The notes under the pieces are model-generated. The model searched no databases and was not told the DNA's origin. It worked only from the letters and a program-made list of their open reading frames with translations. The position numbers and the translations under genes were made by a program. A stretch of DNA of 13,089 nucleotides from Xanthobacteraceae bacterium. GTDB taxonomy: Bacteria; Pseudomonadota; Alphaproteobacteria; Rhizobiales; Xanthobacteraceae. Of this stretch, positions 6,890 to 12,469 are shown piece after piece. The stretch lies in assembly GCA_030037185.1 (NCBI GenBank), contig JASHRR010000533.1:1-13089 (forward strand), given 5' to 3'. Numbering within the stretch: position 1 is the first letter of the stretch; each line of letters starts with the position of its first letter.

Positions 6890-8152
6890 TCACTTCGCCT
6901 TCGCAAACGGATAGATCACGGTGCCGGATTTGTATTCGGCCGGCGTGAGGACGGTCTGGGTGTTCATCGCGCGGAACTGCTCGACGTCATTGCCCTTGAC
7001 GTTGTGGAACTGAATTTGCAGCATCCGCGGCTGCGCCCATTCGCCGTCCTCGCCGAACTTTACGTCGCCCAGCACGGTCTTGAACGTGGTCCTGCGGATG
7101 TAATCGGCGAGCTTCTTGTCATCGAGGCTCTTTGTCCCTTCGATCGCCTGCTGGAGCACCTGCAGCTGGGCGTAGCCCCACGGCGCCATGTAGTAGCCAA
7201 GCGTGTCGACCCCCTCTGCCTGGGCCCGCGCCTGGTATTTCTTGATCAGCGCCTCGACGCCGGGGAACTGCATCTTCGGTACCGGCAGCCACATGTCATA
7301 ATTGACGAAGCCGTTGAGCATCGGGCCGAGTTGCGCCTTTAAGGCGGTGGCTTGCAGACCGACCATGGCGCCGCCGATCATTTTCGGCTTGAAGCCGATT
7401 TCGTTGACGGCCTTCACCATGCCGACCGAATCGGGCGGGTACGAGCAGACCACCACGAGGTCCGGATTGGTGGCTGCAATCGCCCGCACGATCGGAGAGA
7501 AATCGGTGGTCGAGGGCGGATAGGTCTTGTCATAGACGATCTTGAGCTTCGCCTTGCCGGCGTTCTCGCGGGCACCGTCGGCGGCATTGCGCGAGAATTC
7601 CTGGTCTGCCGCGACGATCGCGACCGTCTGCGGCTTCGGATTCTGCGCCATCGCGGCTTCGAAGAAGCCCTCGGTGAACGCCGCCTTCGGATTGGGACCG
7701 GACGGGATCATCGCGAAGTAGTTCGGATACTTGAACTCGCTGTTCACGGCGAGCCCGAGCAGCGTGACGAATACCTTGTTGCGTTGGATGACGATCGGCA
7801 TTGCCGGCGCCATCTGCGCCGTCGCATAGGGGCCGATAATCAGGTCAACCTTGTCGACGTCGAGTAGCTTGGTGTAGATGCCCGGCACCGTCGAGGGATT
7901 GCTCTGGTCATCGTAGTACACCAGCTTGACAGGCCGGCCCAGCAGCCCGCCCTTTGCGTTGACGTCCTCCTCCCAGATTTTCTGGGCGATGAGCGCCGAC
8001 TTGCCGTTGGGGGCGAGGCCTCCTGTCATTGCCATGCTGAAACCGATCTTGATCGGCGCGCCCGATTGCGCCGCCGCGCTGCCGGCAAGGCCCGCGACGG
8101 CCGCCGTTACGACGGCGATGACCGCAAGAGCGGGTTTGAGCTCAGAGAGCAT
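6890..8152 (-). CDS. Periplasmic substrate-binding protein of a branched-chain-amino-acid-type ABC importer (LivK-like)
   Basis: The 420-residue protein is of the type I periplasmic binding fold (Peripla_BP_6/LivK group). A signal peptide is clear: a short N-region with one lysine, a hydrophobic core of about 18 residues, and GSAAAQ near residue 28 as the cleavage region. The mature part begins APIKIGFSMAMTGG, the usual first strand. GGLLGRPVKLVYYDDQS, LIIGPYATA and VAIVAADQEFS are standard landmarks. The ATG at 8152 is chosen because GGGAGGAGA lies four bases before it; an ATG nine codons further upstream would put polar residues before the signal peptide. It converges on the livHMGF-type operon, which has no binding protein of its own, so this is its likely partner. 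The ligand cannot be read from sequence. Confidence 0.87.
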   Translation of the reverse strand: MLSELKPALAVIAVVTAAVAGLAGSAAAQSGAPIKIGFSMAMTGGLAPNGKSALIAQKIWEEDVNAKGGLLGRPVKLVYYDDQSNPSTVPGIYTKLLDVDKVDLIIGPYATAQMAPAMPIVIQRNKVFVTLLGLAVNSEFKYPNYFAMIPSGPNPKAAFTEGFFEAAMAQNPKPQTVAIVAADQEFSRNAADGARENAGKAKLKIVYDKTYPPSTTDFSPIVRAIAATNPDLVVVCSYPPDSVGMVKAVNEIGFKPKMIGGAMVGLQATALKAQLGPMLNGFVNYDMWLPVPKMQFPGVEALIKKYQARAQAEGVDTLGYYMAPWGYAQLQVLQQAIEGTKSLDDKKLADYIRRTTFKTVLGDVKFGEDGEWAQPRMLQIQFHNVKGNDVEQFRAMNTQTVLTPAEYKSGTVIYPFAKAK

Positions 8153-8408
8153 GTCGTCTCCTCCCGTTGGGGTTCGCAATGGCGCCCTGTTGATGGCATT
8201 TTAGAGCCATTCGAAAGCCGTGCGCCAGTGGTCGCCTTCTCGAGCCCCCGTCAACAATGGCGGCTGGGCCTGACAGGATCAGCCGCGGTTGACGAGGCTC
8301 CTCGCTCAAACGAGACCGGCTGCAGCGTAACGGAGACAGCAGACCGGCCTGGGGCGCTTCCCCAACTGCGGACTCCAGATTTCGCGAGAGCCCGGACGCG
8401 ATTGCGCC
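8153..8408. other. 256-base leader region upstream of the binding-protein gene
   Basis: This lies between the DUF1330 stop and the binding-protein start, both read leftward. It holds the strong ribosome site GGGAGGAGA (8157-8165, minus strand). A CTAAAATG stretch about 50 bases before the start could be a weak -10 element. No convincing gene, long palindrome or terminator is seen. Confidence 0.4.
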
Positions 8409-8738
8409 CTATCCTCCCTGGCCCGGTGAGGCGGGTCGGGGCGTGGCATCGCCGCCTTCCACCACGACCGTCTCGACCTCGCCCGCGCCATTGCGACGGA
8501 ACGCCGCGGCTTCTTCGTATTCGGGGGATTGGAAGCACGCGACCCCCTGCTCGAACGAATCGAATTCAACCACCACGAAGCGATGGAATTTGTCCGGCCC
8601 TTCCATGATCTGGAAGCGGCCGCCGCGGGCGAGCACGCGGCCGCCGTACTTGGCGAAGATGGCCGGGATGCGATCGGTGTACTTCTTGTACTCGGCCGCG
8701 TCGATGACGCGTGAACGTGCGATCCAATAGGCGGGCAT
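8409..8738 (-). CDS. DUF1330 domain protein
   Basis: The 109-residue product has the DUF1330 ferredoxin-like (dimeric alpha-beta barrel) pattern. It opens MPAYWIARSRVID, then has YKKYTDRIPAIFAKYGGRVLARGG, the characteristic EGPDKFHRFVVVEFDS region near residues 46-61, and FQSPEYEEAAAFRR near 68-81. The C-terminal tail after VVVEGG is low-complexity and proline/glycine rich. The start is ATG at 8738 because GGGGAAG lies three bases upstream and the family opens exactly there; a longer in-frame start at 8792 would add 18 unrelated residues. The biochemical role of DUF1330 is not established. Its fold is shared with small monooxygenases and isomerase-like proteins. It diverges from a VOC protein across 181 bases, and both may be accessory enzymes of the neighbouring catabolic locus. 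Confidence 0.8.
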   Translation of the reverse strand: MPAYWIARSRVIDAAEYKKYTDRIPAIFAKYGGRVLARGGRFQIMEGPDKFHRFVVVEFDSFEQGVACFQSPEYEEAAAFRRNGAGEVETVVVEGGDATPRPASPGQGG

Positions 8739-8919
8739 GTGCTTCCCCAAATCGTGCGCCAACTGGAGACCCTTCCTGCCTCCAGAAATCAAGGCAAAGC
8801 AGGGACCGGCGAACGAAGTTTATGTGCAGCAGGCCGATTCCGGCAAAATTGCAATGCGGATTTGTGTTAATGACACGCTGTGCGCAAACTCGGGATCGAA
8901 ATCCTTGAGGAGACATGCC
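8739..8919. promoter_or_regulatory. Divergent promoter region, DUF1330 and VOC genes
   Basis: These 181 bases carry the start signals of both genes. GGGGAAG precedes the DUF1330 ATG (minus) and GAGGAGA (8907-8913) precedes the VOC ATG (plus). A small imperfect operator-like sequence, GTGT-TAATG-ACAC, lies near 8873-8885. No clear sigma-70 pair is visible. The VOC reading frame is open through here, but the codons do not resemble its family. Confidence 0.4.
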
Positions 8920-9378
8920 ATGCCGCTTCAACGTCTGCAGCATTTTCTGATCCAGACCGAGGACCTTGAAAAGACCAAGGACTGGTACGTGGATGTGCTC
9001 GGAATGCGGGTCGGGCCCCATCCGGACTTCAAATTTCCGGTGTATTGGCTCTATCTTGGAGACAATGACGTGCTCCACGTCACCCAGGGCGGCGCCAAGG
9101 TGTCGGAGAACCGCTTGAAATATCTCGGCCAGCAGTCGAGCGCGACCGTCGGTTCGGGAGTCGTCGATCACGTGGCGTTTCGCGCCACGGGCCTCATGGA
9201 CCTGATCGAACATCTCAAGAACAAGGCTATCGATTTCAAGGAACGCCGCGTCAACAACCAGGGCCTCTACCAGCTGTTTCTCATCGACCCCAACGGCGTC
9301 AAGATCGAGCTCAATTTCGAAGCCGCCGAAGCGGGCGAGCGCGAGCCGGAACTGATGGCGACGGCGCTGCAAGCGTAA
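8920..9378 (+). CDS. VOC superfamily (glyoxalase/extradiol-dioxygenase fold) protein
   Basis: The 152-residue product has two beta-alpha-beta-beta-beta modules. The first is LQHFLIQTEDLEKTKDWYVDVLGM-like (split as LQHFLIQ and DWYVDVLGM, residues 6-29). The second begins DHVAFRATG (83-91) and ends LIDPNGVKIELNFE (121-134). Candidate metal ligands are H8, H53, H84 and E130, in the places expected for a metal-dependent VOC enzyme. Members include glyoxalases, epimerases, extradiol dioxygenases and resistance proteins, and nothing here selects one. ATG at 8920 is chosen from GAGGAGA (8907-8913) six bases upstream and the standard start of the fold. It stands divergent from DUF1330 and may belong to the same catabolic locus; no operon partner follows. 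Confidence 0.82.
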   Translation: MPLQRLQHFLIQTEDLEKTKDWYVDVLGMRVGPHPDFKFPVYWLYLGDNDVLHVTQGGAKVSENRLKYLGQQSSATVGSGVVDHVAFRATGLMDLIEHLKNKAIDFKERRVNNQGLYQLFLIDPNGVKIELNFEAAEAGEREPELMATALQA

Positions 9379-9863
9379 CGTGGGCCAACGCAAAGCGTGC
9401 CGATCTCCGCAAGCGCGGCGGTGCCGTGCCGGCCCTGCATCCCAGACCCGAAATTTGCGGTATTCGGCGAGGTTTCAGCGGATCGACGCAGCTTCGTTGA
9501 ATCGGCTCGAGCTGGTGAGCGCAACAGGGCTGGTCCCGTCAGGAGCTTCGCGGAGCCACCGCGTTATCACTTCGTGCCGATCGATCGCGCGGCGTCTTCG
9601 ACGCGCCTGGCATCGGCATCCCGGAAGGCGCCGGTCGAATCGACGTGCGCGGCCTCGATCGGCCTCATCATCTCGCCGACTCTTCGAACTGAGCCAGCCT
9701 CAGTCGATCATCAGGTCCACCGGCGATCTTCCTCACGCGGCCGGTCGCGCTGGTGGTATCTGCCGGGGAGCGCTTTTCGCGCTCTCGTTGCTTTGCCCTC
9801 GCCTGCGAGCCGTTGGCGCGCCAGGTTGGTTAAGGCCGAAGCGGGTTTTTAACTAGAGCTCAA
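9379..9863. other. 485-base stretch without a convincing gene
   Basis: Long frames on the plus strand here have poor, arginine/serine-rich composition and no recognisable family. On the minus strand a 34-codon frame (9567-9671, beginning ATGATG) has third positions mostly G or C and reads MMRPIEAAHVDSTGAF, ending RSIGTK. It is overlapped upstream by another short frame ending ...FEESAR. This could be the remains of a decayed gene, but I cannot name it. A T run at 9846-9850 follows a very short stem and is not a convincing terminator. Confidence 0.35.
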
Positions 9864-10202
9864 TCAGCCAAACAATCGAATTGCCAAAAACACGCTGGCT
9901 TGTCTGATAATTTCCGTGTGGGAATTGCGGCCGTGATCTGAATCGCCGCCTCGTTTCCACGGCGGGAAAATTGCGGCGATCGCCGTGCGTGTGACGGTTC
10001 CAGCCAGATAACCGAGTTGAACGGCGGCTATCAGCTCTACCGCCATTAACACGATTGACCAGAAACGGTCGGCGTGGGCAACCCCGATCATTATTGCCGA
10101 TATCATGGCGAACATAACGGCAGGCACAAGGACCAAAACCTTGTATCGCAGACCGAGCACGATGCCGACCACGACGCCGATAGCTGCTGTGTCAATCGCC
10201 AT
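9864..10202 (-). CDS. Small hydrophobic membrane protein, paralogue of the gene at 10418-10708
   Basis: About 112 residues from ATG at 10202; the ATG at 10205 or GTG at 10214 are alternatives, and none has a clear ribosome site. Three hydrophobic segments are visible: TAAIGVVVGIVLGL, VLVLVPAVMFAMISAIMIGVA and WSIVLMAVELIAAVQLGYLAG. They are linked by a conserved GLRYKV turn and an AHADRFWS loop. A polar, histidine-rich tail follows (WKRGGDSDHGRNSH). The core aligns without gaps over about 70 residues with the product of 10418-10708. The family is one I associate with Bradyrhizobium-type genomes as conserved hypothetical proteins, with no known function. The tail here is longer than in the paralogue. 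Confidence 0.6.
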   Translation of the reverse strand: MAIDTAAIGVVVGIVLGLRYKVLVLVPAVMFAMISAIMIGVAHADRFWSIVLMAVELIAAVQLGYLAGTVTRTAIAAIFPPWKRGGDSDHGRNSHTEIIRQASVFLAIRLFG

Positions 10203-10417
10203 CATCCGCTGCACGCAAAGCCGTAAGCAAATCCGCCGAATTGCGGGGGAGAGAGGCTCGCGGGCATACCAGATTTTCGCGCAAGCAGGAATGCGCCAGC
10301 GAACACTTACGACCCCGAGCGCAATCGCGCGGTGCTTACCGCGGACGAAGCCGCCGCGCAGCGCTGATCAGCCCGACACCCATTCCACCACTGCGCTTGC
10401 ATAAGCCGGATCGGACT
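10203..10417. other. Spacer between the two small membrane-protein genes
   Basis: About 215 bases without a supported gene. It must contain the promoter of the leftward gene if the two paralogues are not co-transcribed. No strong promoter, terminator or long repeat was recognised. Confidence 0.35.
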
Positions 10418-10708
10418 CTAGTTGTGCAGTTGTGAGTTGAACCGGGGATTGCGAGCTCCGATCAAGAACGCCCAAGTTGGTCCGGTTGCCGCGCGTATTG
10501 CGATTCCGATCAGATAGCCGAATTGGACTGTCGCTCCAAGTATAGCCATTGCCAAGATGATCGACCCAAAATGGTCCCCGTGCGCAATGCCCGCCATCGC
10601 TGCAACCATCATGGCCAGAGCAACCGCGGGCACAAGGACGAAAACCTTATATCGCAAGCCGAGCGCCGTGCCCGCCAGCACGCCGATAATTGCCACTTCA
10701 AGTCCCAT
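10418..10708 (-). CDS. Small hydrophobic membrane protein, paralogue of the gene at 9864-10202
   Basis: The 96-residue product starts MGLEVAIIGVLAGTALGLRYKV and has three hydrophobic segments with the same landmarks as its neighbour: GLRYKV, VLVPAV, an AHGDHFGS loop and QFGYLIG. The ATG at 10708 is supported by a run of seven G residues four bases upstream on this strand (10713-10719). The frame stays open further upstream, but that part (KPRPGRFATL...) is basic and has no counterpart in the paralogue, so it is excluded. The C-terminus is short and polar (RNPRFNSQLHN). Location is presumably the inner membrane. The function is unknown. The two genes look like a tandem duplication that has since diverged strongly. 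Confidence 0.62.
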   Translation of the reverse strand: MGLEVAIIGVLAGTALGLRYKVFVLVPAVALAMMVAAMAGIAHGDHFGSIILAMAILGATVQFGYLIGIAIRAATGPTWAFLIGARNPRFNSQLHN

Positions 10709-10793
10709 TGCGCCCCCCCGCACGTCAAAAAATTGAGCTTCTTGAAGAGCCCAAGCGATCGCCCTGGCGTGGCCCCCCTTGCGACTTTTTAGT

Positions 10794-10805
10794 GACGCTA
10801 GCGTC
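10794..10805. repeat. Perfect 12-base palindrome upstream of the small membrane gene
   Basis: GACGCTAGCGTC is fully self-complementary and sits about 86 bases upstream of the ATG at 10708 on the minus strand, where an operator could act. Nearby GCGAC (10781-10785) and GTCGC (10803-10807) give an alternative longer stem. Its function is not established. Confidence 0.4.
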
Positions 10806-10843
10806 GCAAATCGGCCGGGCCGCGGCTTTTCGCGGCCATTCAC

Positions 10844-11173
10844 TGGGCATTACTAAGATTTTCCCAGACAAAGTGTGTTGAGTAGATGCCAAGAACGCAG
10901 TTCCGAAGACGCTAGAACTTGAGGTTCCACGGCTGCGAGCAGCGGTTGAAATGCGGTGGCGGCCGCGTTACAAAAAAATACCATCACATGCTTGGTGAAG
11001 CAGGTCTTCGTGGGGGATGCAGCCTTGACTGAAGAGCCGCCGAATCAAGGTCCCGCCAGTTACCGCCAGTTAGGCGCTTTTGAGATCGATCGCCGGCCCG
11101 CGTTCGCGCCCCGATAGTGGCGAACAGCCGTCCCGCCGCGGAGGCGCTTAATCCCGCGACGCGGTCAAAAAAA
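10844..11173. other. 330-base stretch with no assigned gene; one short unassigned frame
   Basis: On the plus strand a frame opening after TGA at 10947-10949 runs from a GTG at 10956 to TAG at 11115-11117, about 53 codons, and includes KQVFVGDAALTEEPP and LGAFEIDRRPAFAPR. Its composition is protein-like, but there is no good ribosome site and no family I recognise. The stretch also contains a run of seven A residues (10972-10978) and a 10-base tandem repeat. It holds the 3' flank of the hydro-lyase gene, with no clear terminator. Confidence 0.3.
11053..11072. repeat. Short tandem repeat, CCGCCAGTTA twice
   Basis: Two exact head-to-tail copies of CCGCCAGTTA lie at 11053-11062 and 11063-11072, downstream of the hydro-lyase gene. 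They may be simple slippage or half-sites of a binding site. Confidence 0.6.
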
Positions 11174-11986
11174 TCAAAACAGCGACAGTTGATTGTTCTT
11201 CAAATCGGTCACCAGCATGCAACCCGGTGCATGGGTAATCGCGAACGGCGGCTTGGCCGCCGCGATAGCCGCCTGCGGAGTGACGCCGCATGCCCAGAAC
11301 ACCGGCAGCTCGCTGGATTCGATCGGAACCGCATCCCCGTAGTCGGGCTTGCCGAGATCGTACACGCCGATGGCTTCGGGAAAACCGATATGTACCGGCG
11401 CACCGTGCACGGCAGGCAGCCGGGTGGTGACCTGAATCGCACGGATCGCGTCGGCCGGCTTCATCGGCCGCATCGACACCACCAGCGGGCCATGAAAGCG
11501 ACCGGCCGATTGCGTGGCGATGCTGGTACGGAACATCGCGACATTGCACCCGCGTGCAATATGACGGAGAGGAATATCGTTCTGCAGCAGGGTCTCTTCA
11601 AACGAGTACGAACAGCCGATGACGAAACTGACGAGGTCGTCGCGCCACATTGCCGTTATGTCGGTCGGCGATGCGATGAGCTTGCCGTGCTCCCATACGC
11701 GATACCTTGGGAGATCGGTGCGCAGGTCAAGATCAGCGCCGAGCGCCGGCAAAACCGGACTTCCCGCCTCCGACACCGCGAGCACTGGGCACGGCTTGGG
11801 GTTGGCGTGGCAGAAACGCAGAAAGTCATCGGCCCAGTCGCGCGGCAATATGGCGAGATTGCCCTGCACATATCCAGGCGCAAGCCCCGCCGTGGGCCCC
11901 CGAAGCCGGTCTGACCGGCACTCGCGGCGAACGTCGCGGCCGGTTGACCTGTAGATCGCAGCGGCCGCGAGATTGCTTTTATCCAT
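11174..11986 (-). CDS. DUF1445 putative hydro-lyase / D-glutamate cyclase family protein
   Basis: The 270-residue product carries the full set of DUF1445 (YcsI-type) landmarks: [19 protein letters not shown] (30-48), [16 protein letters not shown] (119-134), [16 protein letters not shown] (186-201), [11 protein letters not shown] (228-238) and [11 protein letters not shown] near the C-terminus (252-262). The family is annotated as putative hydro-lyase. It is related to the mammalian mitochondrial D-glutamate cyclase, which converts D-glutamate to 5-oxo-D-proline; in Bacillus subtilis ycsI lies with the PxpABC 5-oxoprolinase genes. The activity of this protein is inferred. ATG at 11986 has an AGGAGG ribosome site (11994-11999 on this strand). 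It is divergent from a 5-oxoprolinase gene and shares an operator type with it, supporting a role around 5-oxoproline or D-glutamate. No signal peptide is seen. Confidence 0.87.
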   Translation of the reverse strand: MDKSNLAAAAIYRSTGRDVRRECRSDRLRGPTAGLAPGYVQGNLAILPRDWADDFLRFCHANPKPCPVLAVSEAGSPVLPALGADLDLRTDLPRYRVWEHGKLIASPTDITAMWRDDLVSFVIGCSYSFEETLLQNDIPLRHIARGCNVAMFRTSIATQSAGRFHGPLVVSMRPMKPADAIRAIQVTTRLPAVHGAPVHIGFPEAIGVYDLGKPDYGDAVPIESSELPVFWACGVTPQAAIAAAKPPFAITHAPGCMLVTDLKNNQLSLF

Positions 11987-12036
11987 CGGCTTGCCTCCTG
12001 ATGGCGGCCGGATTGCGAGCGTTCAATCGTGCTCTG

Positions 12037-12042
12037 GTCCAA
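12037..12042 (-). promoter_or_regulatory. TTGGAC element, candidate -35 of the hydro-lyase promoter
   Basis: TTGGAC on the minus strand lies exactly 19 bases downstream of the palindrome at 12062-12080. The same element stands at the same distance in the divergent promoter. No good -10 follows at 16-18 bases, so the promoter may need an activator, or the element may be part of a protein site. Confidence 0.4.
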
Positions 12043-12061
12043 TTGCCTAGTTTCCAGATTT

Positions 12062-12080
12062 TGATAAGTGCAACTTATCA
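12062..12080. promoter_or_regulatory. Operator-like palindrome, hydro-lyase side
   Basis: TGATAAGT-gca-ACTTATCA has perfect eight-base arms. It lies 76 bases before the hydro-lyase ATG. A near copy with the same TGATAA-N7-TTATCA frame occurs at 12371-12389 on the 5-oxoprolinase side. The form suits a dimeric regulator, for example of the GntR or LysR type; none is encoded in the window. Confidence 0.72.
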
Positions 12081-12194
12081 GAGCGGTGTCCGATGAGCGC
12101 GAAGAAAATTGATTCCGCCGATGCAAATTGCGCCGGTCGGAGAAGAAAATCCTTGCCCTGCTTTCCGGATCCGCGAAACGTTCCAGGCTGCCAC

Positions 12195-12324
12195 GGCTTT
12201 GGCGTCACACCGGACGTGGTTCTTGCCTACAAATGGCTCAACCTCAGCGCATGCACCGCTCCACGTCCGCGCGCTGCGTGATGCCGTCGCCGCCACGCCG
12301 GACGACACGGACGACGCGACGCAA
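12195..12324 (+). pseudogene. Decayed fragment of a Sel1-repeat protein
   Basis: In one frame (12195-12281) the sequence reads HGFGVTPDVVLAYKWLNLSA and then stops. This fits the Sel1 consensus G-x-G-V-x-x-D-x-x-x-A-x-x-W. In the next frame (12265-12324) it continues VRALRDAVAATPDDTDDATQ, which resembles the segment after the last repeat in many Sel1 proteins (RDAVAA..TP....AQ). A frameshift near 12250-12265 joins them. No start, ribosome site or further repeats remain, so this is read as a remnant lying between the two divergent promoters. Confidence 0.45.
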
Positions 12325-12370
12325 AGTGGTTGCGATCGCCACAAAGGTCGCACGGGTGGCCGAAACAACG

Positions 12371-12389
12371 TGATAAATTCAGCTTATCA
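12371..12389. promoter_or_regulatory. Operator-like palindrome, 5-oxoprolinase side
   Basis: TGATAA-attcagc-TTATCA has six-base perfect arms with further imperfect pairing inside. It lies 80 bases before the ATG at 12470 and matches the site at 12062-12080 in length and outer arms. The pair suggests one regulator controls both divergent genes. Confidence 0.68.
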
Positions 12390-12408
12390 AACCTTGCCAA
12401 AATGACGA

Positions 12409-12436
12409 TTGGACAAGACCGTGCGGGATCTATTTG
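12409..12436 (+). promoter_or_regulatory. Candidate promoter of the 5-oxoprolinase gene
   Basis: TTGGAC (12409-12414) is followed after 16 bases by TATTTG (12431-12436). The pair is a weak sigma-70-like match, and TTGGAC lies exactly 19 bases after the palindrome, as in the divergent promoter. Confidence 0.35.
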
Positions 12437-12469
12437 CTCCGCCCGCGTTCAGGCATGGAAGCGCAAGCT

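Noticed and set aside
7352..7867. A 171-codon plus-strand frame within the binding-protein gene
   Set aside because: It is the antisense shadow of a binding protein with signal peptide and family motifs; its composition is dominated by R, H and D.
8737..8919. Upstream extension of the VOC gene to an earlier ATG
   Set aside because: The 61 extra residues do not belong to the fold, and GAGGAGA is correctly spaced for the ATG at 8920. The extension would also cross the DUF1330 promoter.
9380..9856. Two overlapping plus-strand frames of about 150 codons
   Set aside because: Their translations are rich in R, S, A and P with no conserved motif, and neither has a ribosome site. They look like stop-poor frames in GC-rich DNA.
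10709..10843. N-terminal extension of the small membrane protein to an ATG at 10843
   Set aside because: The added 45 residues are basic and have no match in the paralogue. A G-rich ribosome site directly precedes the ATG at 10708.
12062..12389. Reading the palindromes as FNR/Anr boxes, given the nearby denitrification-type gene
   Set aside because: FNR boxes are TTGAT-N4-ATCAA. Here the half-sites are TGATAA and TTATCA with seven bases between, so the spacing and arms are wrong.
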